Shown here piece after piece: positions 1-7,373 of a DNA stretch of 12,056 nucleotides. Both the position numbers and the translations under genes were made by a program. The stretch is from Ga0077536 sp043744805 (GTDB lineage Bacteria > Pseudomonadota > Gammaproteobacteria > Ga0077536), in the NCBI GenBank assembly GCA_043744805.1, contig JAYTTZ010000012.1:1-12056 (forward strand), read 5' to 3'. Under the pieces are notes generated by a model. The model saw only the letters and a program-made list of their open reading frames with translations. It was not told the DNA's origin and ran no database searches. Each line of letters opens with the position of its first letter. Position 1 is the stretch's first letter.

Positions 1-410
1 GCCCCATTGCTCCAGAGCATGCGACCACCGGCCTCCCCGCCCCACTCCAGGATGGTTTCCCGGCCATGGCCAACGAGCATGGCGCCGTTGCGCTCGGTGA
101 GCACCAGCGAGGTTTTGATCAGGTAGTGTCCAGGCGGGAAATACACGACCTTGGGGTCGCCTGGGCGAGTCCCGATTTTATCGAAGGCTCGCTGGATGGC
201 CTTGCTGTCGTCGGTTTTGCCGTCGCCCCTGGCGCCTTCGCCGCTGGCTACGTTGATCCAGTCCGAACGCTGCTGCCACGCGTAAATCGGGATTTCCCGT
301 CCGAACGAGACCTCGCAGCGAACGGCCATCGGTGGAGGAAGGTCCGCGGCACGCGCTGCGCTCGTGAATAAGCCCAGGAGAATCAGGAACGCGAGGCTGG
401 ATGCCGGCAC
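1..410 (-). CDS. Secreted right-handed beta-helix (pectate-lyase-like) protein, 3' end beyond window
   Basis: The frame is open from a GTG at 410 through position 1: 136 codons plus two bases, so the C-terminus is missing. Residues 1-21 form a signal peptide (hydrophobic core SLAFLILLGLF, cleavage likely after ARA). Residues 61-100 carry the N-terminal signature of the pectate-lyase/glycosyl-hydrolase-28 beta-helix superfamily: RGDGKTDD, then an AIQRAFD helix, then VVYFPPGHYLI. Such proteins are polysaccharide lyases, hydrolases or epimerases, or tailspike-like binders; the catalytic part is not visible. The gene starts 49 nt after the ATPase stop and is probably the next gene of the EPS operon, which suggests it acts on the polymer in the periplasm or outside the cell. 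The GTG at 410 was chosen because it directly precedes the signal peptide and has a purine-rich AGGGA upstream. An in-frame GTG at 449 is a weaker alternative. The family call is firm; the enzymatic activity is unknown. Confidence 0.8.
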   Translation of the reverse strand, partial: MPASSLAFLILLGLFTSAARAADLPPPMAVRCEVSFGREIPIYAWQQRSDWINVASGEGARGDGKTDDSKAIQRAFDKIGTRPGDPKVVYFPPGHYLIKTSLVLTERNGAMLVGHGRETILEWGGEAGGRMLWSNG

Positions 411-459
411 CTCGTCCCTGGTGCGACCGAGTGCGGGGAGACAGATCACGCAAGCGATC

Positions 460-1407
460 TCATGATGCGACCTTGCACACCCCTGGCGCGGGGCCAACGG
501 TATCCGCGGTCTCGGCGTGCGAACGCGCCAGGTTGGCCTCGGCGATTTCAAGGAGCAAGCCTGTGTCGTCGTCGGCCCGCACCACGAGACCTGCGCCAAA
601 CAAGCCCTCGCGAATCCGCTCGCTCACCAGCTCATGAACAAGCTGCACCCTGACTTCGTCCAGGCCCTCGGCAAAACCATAGATGAGCGCGGTATCGCAC
701 AGGGAGTTGATGAGTCGAGGCACGCCGCCGGTCTGGTAATGCACATAGCGCATCGCGGCGTGCGTGAAGAGATCATGTTCGCCGCCGGCGACCTGGAGGC
801 GATGGCGAATGTAGGCCTCGGTCTCTTCCGGTAGCAGCGGACCCAGGTGGAAATCCACGGCGATACGCTGGACGAACTGGGTGAGCGATGGGTTGCGCAG
901 CTTGATGCGCAGTTCTGGTTGCCCCACCAGCAAGGTCTGGAGGACCAGGTGTTTGTCGGCATTGATGTTGGAAAGTAGCCGCAATTCCTCGAGGGTCTCG
1001 AGTTCGAGGTTCTGGGCTTCGTCCACGACCAGGACCGTGTGCCGGCCCTGCGCGTACTCCTTCACCATGAACTTGACGAAGGCCTCGTGCAGCAAGGCCT
1101 TGCTGTCGGTTCCGGCGGGAATATCGAAGGCGTTGCAAACCCACTGCATGAGGTTGCCGAAGGAGTTATGCGTGTTCGAGATTAGTCCTACGGTCACCTT
1201 GTTCCCCATGCTGCCAAGCAGGTGGCGAATCAAGGTGGTCTTGCCCGAACCGATTTCGCCCGTCATCACGCTGATGCCCGCACGATTCTCGAGTGAATAC
1301 TCGAGCATGCTGAGCGCAACGGAGTGCTTGCGACTCGGGTAGAGGAACGCCGGGTCCGGGGACAGGCCAAAAGGCTTTTCCCGCAAGCCGTAGAACTTCT
1401 CGTACAT
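460..1407 (-). CDS. XrtA/PEP-CTERM-associated secretion ATPase (ExeA/GspA-like AAA ATPase)
   Basis: This is a 315-residue cytoplasmic ATPase. It opens with MYEKFYGLREKPFGLSPDP, typical of ExeA/GspA-like ATPases and of the PEP-CTERM-locus secretion ATPase family (TIGR03015). Walker A is GEIGSGKTT at 50-58 and Walker B is VLVVDEAQNL at 125-134. VGQPEL lies near 161-166 and is followed by the conserved GGVPRLINSLCDTAL around 227-241. The last ~45 residues are variable. No signal peptide or membrane segment is visible. The start lies 6 nt after the stop of the autokinase gene, so the two are almost certainly co-transcribed. Its exact role in these loci is not established. An energising or assembly role at the inner-membrane face is inferred from ExeA, which helps assemble the type II secretion secretin. 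The family call is strong because the neighbouring genes are the expected partners. Confidence 0.93.
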   Translation of the reverse strand: MYEKFYGLREKPFGLSPDPAFLYPSRKHSVALSMLEYSLENRAGISVMTGEIGSGKTTLIRHLLGSMGNKVTVGLISNTHNSFGNLMQWVCNAFDIPAGTDSKALLHEAFVKFMVKEYAQGRHTVLVVDEAQNLELETLEELRLLSNINADKHLVLQTLLVGQPELRIKLRNPSLTQFVQRIAVDFHLGPLLPEETEAYIRHRLQVAGGEHDLFTHAAMRYVHYQTGGVPRLINSLCDTALIYGFAEGLDEVRVQLVHELVSERIREGLFGAGLVVRADDDTGLLLEIAEANLARSHAETADTVGPAPGVCKVAS

Positions 1408-1413
1408 GGCGGC

Positions 1414-2235
1414 TCAGACGTCCACGGGCTGCTGTTCGCTGGCGCGATTGAGCACCGTTCCCAGCAGGTTGACGTTGGCGAGGAGTTCGCCCGCCGCCAC
1501 GAGTTCATCCTTGGTGGTGTGGTTGTCATCCACCACCAGCAGCACGCAATCCACGTAGGGCGCAAAGGCCAGGGTGTCGTCAGTCGACAACAATGCGGGC
1601 ATGTCGAACACGACGATGCGTGATTCGTAGCGCTTCTTCAGTTGATCGGCCAGATCGATCATCCGCGGCGAGGACAGGAGCTCGGAGGAATTACCCACCG
1701 TCTGTCCGGCAGGCAGCACCACGAGGCGCTCGATGCCCGGGTGGATCAGCAAGTCGCCGATCGGAATGTCGTCGAGGAGGAAATCCACCAGGCCTCGGTG
1801 CGCCTGGAGGCCGAAAGCCTTGTGGACGCCGGGATTGCGCAGGTCGAGGTCAACCAGCAGGACGGTGCGATGGAGTTCGCGTGCCAGCGCCATCGAAAGG
1901 TTGACCGCCGTCGTGGTCTTGCCCGCACCGGGACCGGGGCTGGTGACCGCGAGGGTGTTCCAGCCACGGGCAGCCATGCGCTGGTCGACATGCGTTCGCA
2001 GGATCTTGTAGGCAGCGGTCGCCGCGTCGTGCTGTTGGCCATCGAGGACCAGGTGGTTGGTCATCGCCGCCCGGTCGGCACTGGTCACGTTGGTGCGCGA
2101 GTAGGTGATGCCAATCCCCTCCCGCAGCGGTGCATGCCCGGGCGCCTGGGCTTCTACCTCCGGCGCTTCCGGCACGTCCACTTCGTTGCCACGTTCCGCC
2201 TTGGCCCGGTCGAGGGCCTGTTTGATTCGTTCCAT
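1414..2235 (-). CDS. EPS/PEP-CTERM-locus tyrosine autokinase-type ATPase (BY-kinase, CpsD/Wzc-like)
   Basis: This is a 273-residue cytoplasmic P-loop protein. It begins with MERIKQALDRAKAER, as is usual for the PEP-CTERM-locus autokinase family (TIGR03018). Walker A is GPGAGKTT at 101-108, Walker A' is VLLVDLDLRNPG at about 125-136, and Walker B is IVVFDMPALLS at about 207-217: the three ATP-binding motifs of bacterial tyrosine kinases. In known systems such kinases pair with a Wzz-type membrane activator and cycle phosphorylation to control polymerisation and export. The likely partner is encoded immediately upstream, its stop 6 nt from this start. The C-terminus (ASEQQPVDV) has no tyrosine cluster, and the last tyrosine is near residue 227, so tail autophosphorylation as in Wzc seems unlikely here. 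Either another residue is modified or the protein works mainly as an ATPase. The family call is strong; kinase activity is an assumption. Confidence 0.92.
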   Translation of the reverse strand: MERIKQALDRAKAERGNEVDVPEAPEVEAQAPGHAPLREGIGITYSRTNVTSADRAAMTNHLVLDGQQHDAATAAYKILRTHVDQRMAARGWNTLAVTSPGPGAGKTTTAVNLSMALARELHRTVLLVDLDLRNPGVHKAFGLQAHRGLVDFLLDDIPIGDLLIHPGIERLVVLPAGQTVGNSSELLSSPRMIDLADQLKKRYESRIVVFDMPALLSTDDTLAFAPYVDCVLLVVDDNHTTKDELVAAGELLANVNLLGTVLNRASEQQPVDV

Positions 2236-2241
2236 CGTGCT

Positions 2242-3978
2242 TTACCCCGCTTCACCCAGACCGAGCTTGCGCAAAACCATGTACCAGAGCACATCCAGCT
2301 TGATGAACCAGAAGTGGAATACAACGACCGCAGCGACGAACAGCACCAGCAGGATGGCCACGGTCAACCACCGGTTGCGGCTGCGGGATTTCTTTTCCTG
2401 CGGACGGGTCATCAGCGGAATCAAGGCAAGCGGTGGCGCACCCATGAAGGCCATGACCGCTGCACGACCGTGGATCCGCGTGTCCAGCGCCTCGGTAAGC
2501 CCCACCGCGCCGAAGCCCCCGACCAGGGCACCAATGACGCCGAGCCCCATGAGCAGGAAGCGGTTCGGGCTGAACGGCTCTTCAGGGAGATTGGCGGGCT
2601 CGATGAGCGTGAACTTCTCGGATTGCCGTTCGTCCTCGAGGCTCTTGGAAAGATCGGCCGACCGCCGCTTCGCGGTGAGTTCCTTGTACTGCACCATCGA
2701 AGTTTCATAATCGCGGGTGATCTCGCGGTACTCCATCTCGGCCTTGGGGGCGTTCTGGATGTTGCCTTCGAGTTCGCGGGTACGCTGCGACACTTGCAGG
2801 GACTTTGCGTCCAGCGACTGCAGTTCGGCATCGGTCACGACAATCTGCGATTCGATCTGGAGGTAGGCCGGATTGTCCGGCTTGACCAGCTCGGGGGCAG
2901 GGGCGCTTTGCGCTGAAGCCTTGAGCGTGTCCACCTTGCGCTGCGCGGCCTGTACGTCCGGGTGGTTGGCGCCATATTTCTTGCTTAGTGCGTCAAAATC
3001 AGCCTTGGCCTCCACGAGGGCCTTGGGCTCGCCACCCGTGCTGCTGCCGGCCTGCACGCCATTGAGTTCGCGCTGCAGGCGACGGACGTCGGGATGGTTG
3101 GGGCCATAGCTCGCCTTGGCGCTCGTCAATTGATCCTGCAGGACCCGCACGCGATCCTGCTTGTTCAGGACGCGACGACCCGTATCGCTGATGGTTTCCG
3201 CGTACGGGCTGACGCCGGCAATCTGCGCCTGGAGCATCACCTTGCGTTGATTGGCTTCGCTCCGCTGGCGTTGGGTTTCGGCCAGGTCACTGCGTGCGCG
3301 TTCAAGAAGATCGCGCTGCATGGCCGCGTTTTCAGGCAGCTGGTTGGTGTTCTTCTCCTTGAAATCAGCCAGCCGGACTTCAAGTTCGTCAATGTGCTTC
3401 TTCAGGTTCTCGTCTTCCTGCGCCAGGAAGGTTGTCGTCTGTTGCGCGGTCTGGGTCCGCGATTTCAGGTTTTCGTTCAGGTAGAGGCTGACGAGCTCGT
3501 TGGCAACTTTCTGGGCTACCGCCGGGGATTCGTTGACGAACGAAAGGCGGAAGGCGATGGTCGTGGCGACGGCGCGTCCCACGGTGGGATCGATGACGTC
3601 GGCGCTGATCATCTGCCGATTGATGTCCTTGCGGATTTGTTCGAGCACGACTTCCATCGGATCATGGCGGCGATCTTTGGCGTAAAGGTCGTATTTCTGG
3701 ACGATGTTGCTGAGGTTCTCGATGGTCATCACGCGCTGGCTGATCACCTGGATACGCTGGTCGGCATAGCTGCTGACGGTGGAACGCACGAGATCCGTCG
3801 GGATTTCCTGCTTTTCGATCAGCACCACGGCGGTGCTGCGGAATTTCGCCGGCAGCAAGGACGCGAACAACATGGCGACCACGATGATGCTGCCAGCCAC
3901 CCACAACAAAAGCTGGCGACGGCGGATGGTCGTCCGGACGAAGTCCTTGAGTGAAAATCCCTGTTCAACCTGTTCCAT
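2242..3978 (-). CDS. Polysaccharide chain-length determinant (Wzz/GumC-like, XrtA/PEP-CTERM locus)
   Basis: This is a 578-residue inner-membrane co-polymerase. The Wzz domain begins at the N-terminus with a membrane segment at about 23-44. A long periplasmic, coiled-coil-rich region follows (about 45-470, strongest at 180-255). The GNVR-type region around 415-470 ends in a Pro-rich stretch (EPANLPEEPFSPN) before a second membrane segment at about 474-495, and a third hydrophobic segment lies at about 536-558. The YGxNHPDV motif of chain-length proteins appears twice, at 291-298 and 335-342. The protein looks long for the PEP-CTERM subfamily (TIGR03007), which I recall as nearer 500 residues. 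AGGAA lies 4 nt before the ATG. The outer-membrane-protein gene ends 25 nt upstream and the autokinase gene follows after 6 nt. Known relatives set polymer length and, with the kinase and the export protein, form an envelope-spanning channel. Confidence 0.93.
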   Translation of the reverse strand: MEQVEQGFSLKDFVRTTIRRRQLLLWVAGSIIVVAMLFASLLPAKFRSTAVVLIEKQEIPTDLVRSTVSSYADQRIQVISQRVMTIENLSNIVQKYDLYAKDRRHDPMEVVLEQIRKDINRQMISADVIDPTVGRAVATTIAFRLSFVNESPAVAQKVANELVSLYLNENLKSRTQTAQQTTTFLAQEDENLKKHIDELEVRLADFKEKNTNQLPENAAMQRDLLERARSDLAETQRQRSEANQRKVMLQAQIAGVSPYAETISDTGRRVLNKQDRVRVLQDQLTSAKASYGPNHPDVRRLQRELNGVQAGSSTGGEPKALVEAKADFDALSKKYGANHPDVQAAQRKVDTLKASAQSAPAPELVKPDNPAYLQIESQIVVTDAELQSLDAKSLQVSQRTRELEGNIQNAPKAEMEYREITRDYETSMVQYKELTAKRRSADLSKSLEDERQSEKFTLIEPANLPEEPFSPNRFLLMGLGVIGALVGGFGAVGLTEALDTRIHGRAAVMAFMGAPPLALIPLMTRPQEKKSRSRNRWLTVAILLVLFVAAVVVFHFWFIKLDVLWYMVLRKLGLGEAG

Positions 3979-3987
3979 ATGTTTCCT
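3979..3987 (-). promoter_or_regulatory. Ribosome binding site of the chain-length determinant gene
   Basis: On the minus strand AGGAA is followed by ACAT and then the ATG at 3978. It lies within the 25-nt gap after the outer-membrane-protein stop and supports that start. Confidence 0.6.
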
Positions 3988-4003
3988 GTTGCTCCGTCTC
4001 TGT

Positions 4004-5209
4004 TTACGGATAACGCAAGCTGTTTCCGTTGTAGTTCAGGCCAACGAAAATTTCGTTGGAGGATGCCGAGTTGCCGGTCGACGCGATGGTCTGCATGAGG
4101 CGCCTGACGCCCATCTGGATCGAAAAATCCTGGGTGAGCGTGTAGCGAGCGATGCCTTCTATCGCCACCTGCTCGATCCCGAACACGCCTCCAGTAATCA
4201 ACTCACTCTCCTGCGTCTGGCTGCTGTAATTCACCGCAAGGTTGAGCGTCGTCCGCTCTGAAAGCTGGTATTGCCCACCGCCCTGCACTTCTTCGCGGAA
4301 TTGTCGTGAGCCCTGGCTGGAGGGGCTGAACCGTCGGTTCCAGCTCACGCGGCTCGTGAACCCGCGCGACCAGATCTTCTCGAGTTCGAAAGTCACGAGG
4401 TCGCCATCCGACGTCGCTTCCTGGGGCACCTGGGTCACCACCAACTGTCCGTTGACGATGGTGAATACCGGTGTGGAGAAGTTGATGGTCGAAAAATTCC
4501 AACCAAAGATCGCGCGCCCCTTCAGGGTTTCCGAGTACGAATAGATGACGCCGCCCTGCACCGCGAGGCTGTCCGTCGTGTCGCCCGACCCCGGCAACTC
4601 GAACCTTGAAAGGTTAGCGGACGAGAACAGCTGAAGTTGATCGGTGAAGTCATAGGTGAGTTCCGGACCTGCGCTGAACTGCCGGAAGGCGCTGAAATTA
4701 TTGTTATTGCCCTGCTTGTCGAAGCTGACGTCGCTGAACCCGGCCGTCAGACGGAGCAAGGAACGCTCGGTGATTTGGCGCGACCAGTAAGGTGAAACAT
4801 TGAACGACGTCCGGAAAATATTGGTGTCGACGATGCCGGAGTCCTGGAGTTCGGTCGTGAGCGTGGTCGCCCGTTCGTAGCCAAACTGGATGCCATACAT
4901 CCCGGCGGCCAGCTTGCGCTGGGCGTCCAGGTTGAAAAAGACGTCGTCGCTGTCGAGCATCCGCGACCCGGTGTAGCGGGAAACCCGCACGTTGGGTCGT
5001 GCGACCAGACTGTAGTCAGAATTGTCGAATTCGATCGGGGCACCGATGTCAGTGATGTTGGCGAAACGGGTCTCGGGCCGCTTCTCTAAAATACGATTGT
5101 CGTTGACCCGCGAGAAATTCGAGATCTTCGGCTGAATTGACCAGTCAGCCCACGACGCGTGGCTTGCCATGAGGAGGCCACAGGCAACCAGAGTAACTGC
5201 ACTACGCAT
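4004..5209 (-). CDS. PEP-CTERM-system-associated outer-membrane beta-barrel protein (TIGR03016-like)
   Basis: This is a 401-residue protein with a short signal peptide (about 1-21, cleavage after SWA). The rest is rich in alternating polar/hydrophobic strands with many aromatic residues, as in beta-barrels; examples are YGIQFGYERATTL, GRAIFGWNFSTINF and a final LNYNGNSLRYP. It resembles the uncharacterised outer-membrane family TIGR03016 found with XrtA-type EPS loci. Its role is not established; it may be an outer-membrane partner in polymer secretion. It does not end in the usual terminal Phe. An in-frame GTG lies directly before the ATG (5212), so the true start is one of two adjacent codons. 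The gap to the export-protein stop is 26 nt. The family call rests on overall pattern and context, and the outer-membrane location is inferred from sequence character. Confidence 0.85.
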   Translation of the reverse strand: MRSAVTLVACGLLMASHASWADWSIQPKISNFSRVNDNRILEKRPETRFANITDIGAPIEFDNSDYSLVARPNVRVSRYTGSRMLDSDDVFFNLDAQRKLAAGMYGIQFGYERATTLTTELQDSGIVDTNIFRTSFNVSPYWSRQITERSLLRLTAGFSDVSFDKQGNNNNFSAFRQFSAGPELTYDFTDQLQLFSSANLSRFELPGSGDTTDSLAVQGGVIYSYSETLKGRAIFGWNFSTINFSTPVFTIVNGQLVVTQVPQEATSDGDLVTFELEKIWSRGFTSRVSWNRRFSPSSQGSRQFREEVQGGGQYQLSERTTLNLAVNYSSQTQESELITGGVFGIEQVAIEGIARYTLTQDFSIQMGVRRLMQTIASTGNSASSNEIFVGLNYNGNSLRYP

Positions 5210-5235
5210 CACGGAATCGGTGGGCCTCGGCCGCT

Positions 5236-5811
5236 TCAGGGAACGACGATAACGTCGCCAGGTTGCAACACGACGTTCTGCCCGAGCGCCTCGCCATCCG
5301 CGATCTGGTCGTAGTTGAACGGTATGGCGCTCTGCTCGGCGCCATTGGTGCGCAGGATGATGATCCGCTTGAGGTTCGCGAACTGCACCGTGCCGCCAGC
5401 AATTGCAAGTGCCTGCATCACGCTGGTGGGCTCGGTCATCAGGACAGGGCCTGGCCGCTGGACCTTGCCAACCACGAAGGCCTTGTTCCCGTTGATTTCC
5501 TTCACCATCACGATGACGGCGGCATCGGGGACGAAGCTGTCGATCTTCTTGATGACTTCCTCGCGGATTTCCTGCGGGGCGCGCCCGGCCGCCTGGATGT
5601 CACCGGCCAGCGGGTAGCTGAACTTGCCATCGGGCCGTACCAGTACTTCAAGGCTCAGGTCGGGTTCCTTCCACGCGGAGACGATCAGCGTGTCGCCTGG
5701 CCGGACCTTGTAACTGCTCGCTGGCGCGTCCGCAGCGCGGACGTTCACGGGCGATTGGAGGCTCACGAGCAGCACCGTGAGCAGGGTAGAAATCTTGAAC
5801 GGGCGTTGCAT
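5236..5811 (-). CDS. Polysaccharide export protein (Wza-like, PEP-CTERM-locus type)
   Basis: This is a 191-residue periplasmic/outer-membrane protein. Residues 1-26 form a signal peptide (MQRPFKISTLLTVLLVSLQ, cleavage after VRA). The polysaccharide-export domain spans about 32-105 and contains YKVRPGDTLIVSAWKEPDLS and VRPDGKFSYPLAGDI. An SLBB-type beta-grasp domain spans about 110-190 (FVVGKVQRPGPV, then LQPGDVIVVP at the end). It matches the short PEP-CTERM-associated export family (TIGR03027). It is about half the length of E. coli Wza, has no lipobox cysteine and lacks the C-terminal pore helix, so it probably relies on another outer-membrane component, perhaps the barrel encoded next. The ATG at 5811 is favoured because AGGAG lies 9 nt upstream and the signal peptide starts there. 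The frame is also open back to an ATG at 5928 that overlaps the preceding stop. Confidence 0.92.
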   Translation of the reverse strand: MQRPFKISTLLTVLLVSLQSPVNVRAADAPASSYKVRPGDTLIVSAWKEPDLSLEVLVRPDGKFSYPLAGDIQAAGRAPQEIREEVIKKIDSFVPDAAVIVMVKEINGNKAFVVGKVQRPGPVLMTEPTSVMQALAIAGGTVQFANLKRIIILRTNGAEQSAIPFNYDQIADGEALGQNVVLQPGDVIVVP

Positions 5812-5820
5812 CCTCGTGTG

Positions 5821-5825
5821 CTCCT
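5821..5825 (-). promoter_or_regulatory. Ribosome binding site (AGGAG) that decides the export-protein start
   Basis: AGGAG on the minus strand lies 9 nt before the ATG at 5811, where the signal peptide begins. This favours 5811 over the in-frame upstream ATG at 5928. Confidence 0.65.
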
Positions 5826-5924
5826 GGAATTGATTGCTGGCGGATGAAGGGCCACCCGAGGGCCACCCTGGTCCATCAAATGCCGACTCCGGCCTGCGCT
5901 TGCGTTGACCGGGTCGGGTGGTGC

Positions 5925-7373
5925 TCATGCGCGTCGGTACTTGTCTTCGAACCGTACGATGTCGTCTTCGCCCAGATAGGCGCCAGACTGGACTTCAATC
6001 ATTTCCAATGGGATTGACCCGGGATTTTCCAATCGATGGGTCGCACCAAGCGGGATGAAGGTGCTCTGGTTCTCGCTGAGGAGGAAGACTTCGTCTCCCC
6101 GGGTCACGCGCGCGGTGCCCTTCACCACGATCCAGTGTTCTGCACGGTGGTGATGCATCTGTAGCGACAACGATGCACCGCACTTGACGACGATCCGCTT
6201 CACCTGGAAGCGGTCGCCGGCGTCCACGCCTTCATAACTGCCCCAGGGTCGATAGACCCGGCGGTGGGCGAGTCGCTCGTCGCGGCCCTTGCCCGCAAGC
6301 CAGTCAACGACGGCCTTGACGTCCTGTGCACGCTGGCGCGGCGCGACCATCACGGCATCGGGTGTTTCCACGATCACGAGGTCTTCGCAGCCCACCGCAG
6401 CCACCAGCCGGCTTTCGGAAAACACCAGGGTGTCCTTGCAATCAAGCGCACAGACGTCGCCGCGGAGTACGTTGCCACTGGCATCCTTGGGGGAGACGTC
6501 CCAGAGGCTCGACCAGGCCCCGACGTCCGACCAGCCGGCGTCGAGCGAGATCACGGCGGTACGGGAAGGGTCGTCGACCGCGATGCGTTCCATCACGGCA
6601 TAGTCGATGGAGTCGGGGGGACAATCCTGGAAGGCCTGCTTGTCCAGGCGGAAGAATTCACCGTCACGCGTACCGCCAGCGACCGCGCGGCCGCAGGCTT
6701 CCAGGATATCCGGGCGGTAACATGCCATGGCGTCGAGCCAGGCACTGGCCTTGAGCAGGAAGATGCCCGCGTTCCACCGATAGTCACCGCTGGCAAGGTA
6801 GGCCTCCGCGGAGGCCCGGTCAGGCTTTTCGCGGAACGCCGCAATGTGGTTGGCGGCGCCGGTTGCGCCTGCTATCGCGGGCCCCATCTGGAGGTAACCG
6901 TAGCCCGTTTCGGCGGACGTCGGCACCACGCCAAAAGTCACGAGTCGGCCTGCCGCGGCCTGGTCAAGGCCCTCGATCACGGCGCGGCGAAAAGCTGCGC
7001 CATCGGCCACGAGTTGGTCCGCAGGGGTCGTCAGGAGAATCGGGTCCGACCCGTCCTGGCGTGCACACAGGGCCGCAACGGTGAGGGCCGGCGCCGTGTT
7101 GCGGCCTGCAGGCTCGAGGATGATGGTGTCAAAGCCGTGGTCGACGAGTCGCGCCTGCTCCCCGACGAGGAAGCGGTGTTCTTCGTTGCAGACCACCATC
7201 GGGCGGGTCAGGCCAGGGATTTCCGGTCCGTTCTCGAAGGCACGAAGCAATGTTCCCTGGAGCAAGGTGACCCCATCGGCGACGGCAAGGAACTGCTTCG
7301 GGTAATGGCTGCGGGACAAGGGCCACAACCGGGTTCCCCCACCGCCTGCGAGAACTAAGGGAATCACTGGCAT
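5925..7373 (-). CDS. manC: Bifunctional mannose-1-phosphate guanylyltransferase / mannose-6-phosphate isomerase
   Basis: This is a 482-residue cytoplasmic enzyme of the ManC/AlgA/XanB type. It interconverts fructose-6-P and mannose-6-P and makes GDP-mannose from mannose-1-P and GTP. The nucleotidyltransferase domain starts at once with LVLAGGGGTRLWPLSR and YPKQF (about 7-28), then the metal-site region TPADQ near 116-120 and NAGIFLLKAS near 201-210. The C-terminal type II isomerase cupin (about 375-470) has YRPWGSYEGVD and the metal-binding LQMHHHRAEHW (about 404-414). The usual PADH motif reads PADQ here, a change outside the catalytic Asp. The ATG at 7373 was chosen because the family starts just before the glycine-rich loop; a GTG at 7412 would add 13 residues. 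It is the first gene of the EPS operon and points to mannose or a GDP-mannose-derived sugar in the polymer. The symbol reflects the enzyme class; xanB or algA would serve equally. Confidence 0.95.
   Translation of the reverse strand: MPVIPLVLAGGGGTRLWPLSRSHYPKQFLAVADGVTLLQGTLLRAFENGPEIPGLTRPMVVCNEEHRFLVGEQARLVDHGFDTIILEPAGRNTAPALTVAALCARQDGSDPILLTTPADQLVADGAAFRRAVIEGLDQAAAGRLVTFGVVPTSAETGYGYLQMGPAIAGATGAANHIAAFREKPDRASAEAYLASGDYRWNAGIFLLKASAWLDAMACYRPDILEACGRAVAGGTRDGEFFRLDKQAFQDCPPDSIDYAVMERIAVDDPSRTAVISLDAGWSDVGAWSSLWDVSPKDASGNVLRGDVCALDCKDTLVFSESRLVAAVGCEDLVIVETPDAVMVAPRQRAQDVKAVVDWLAGKGRDERLAHRRVYRPWGSYEGVDAGDRFQVKRIVVKCGASLSLQMHHHRAEHWIVVKGTARVTRGDEVFLLSENQSTFIPLGATHRLENPGSIPLEMIEVQSGAYLGEDDIVRFEDKYRRA

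Noticed and set aside
178..453. A minus-strand frame of 91 codons near the left end
   Set aside because: It is an Arg-rich shadow. The neighbouring frame from the GTG at 410 gives a signal peptide and a beta-helix signature instead.
1642..2916. A 424-codon open frame on the plus strand opposite the autokinase and chain-length genes
   Set aside because: It spans the junction of two real minus-strand genes and its protein is low in hydrophobic structure and rich in His/Arg, typical of a shadow frame.
5177..5209. Lipobox-like LVAC in the signal region of the TIGR03016-like barrel protein
   Set aside because: The cysteine is only at residue 10 and the hydrophobic stretch continues past it to a normal SWA cleavage site, so a type I signal peptide is more likely.
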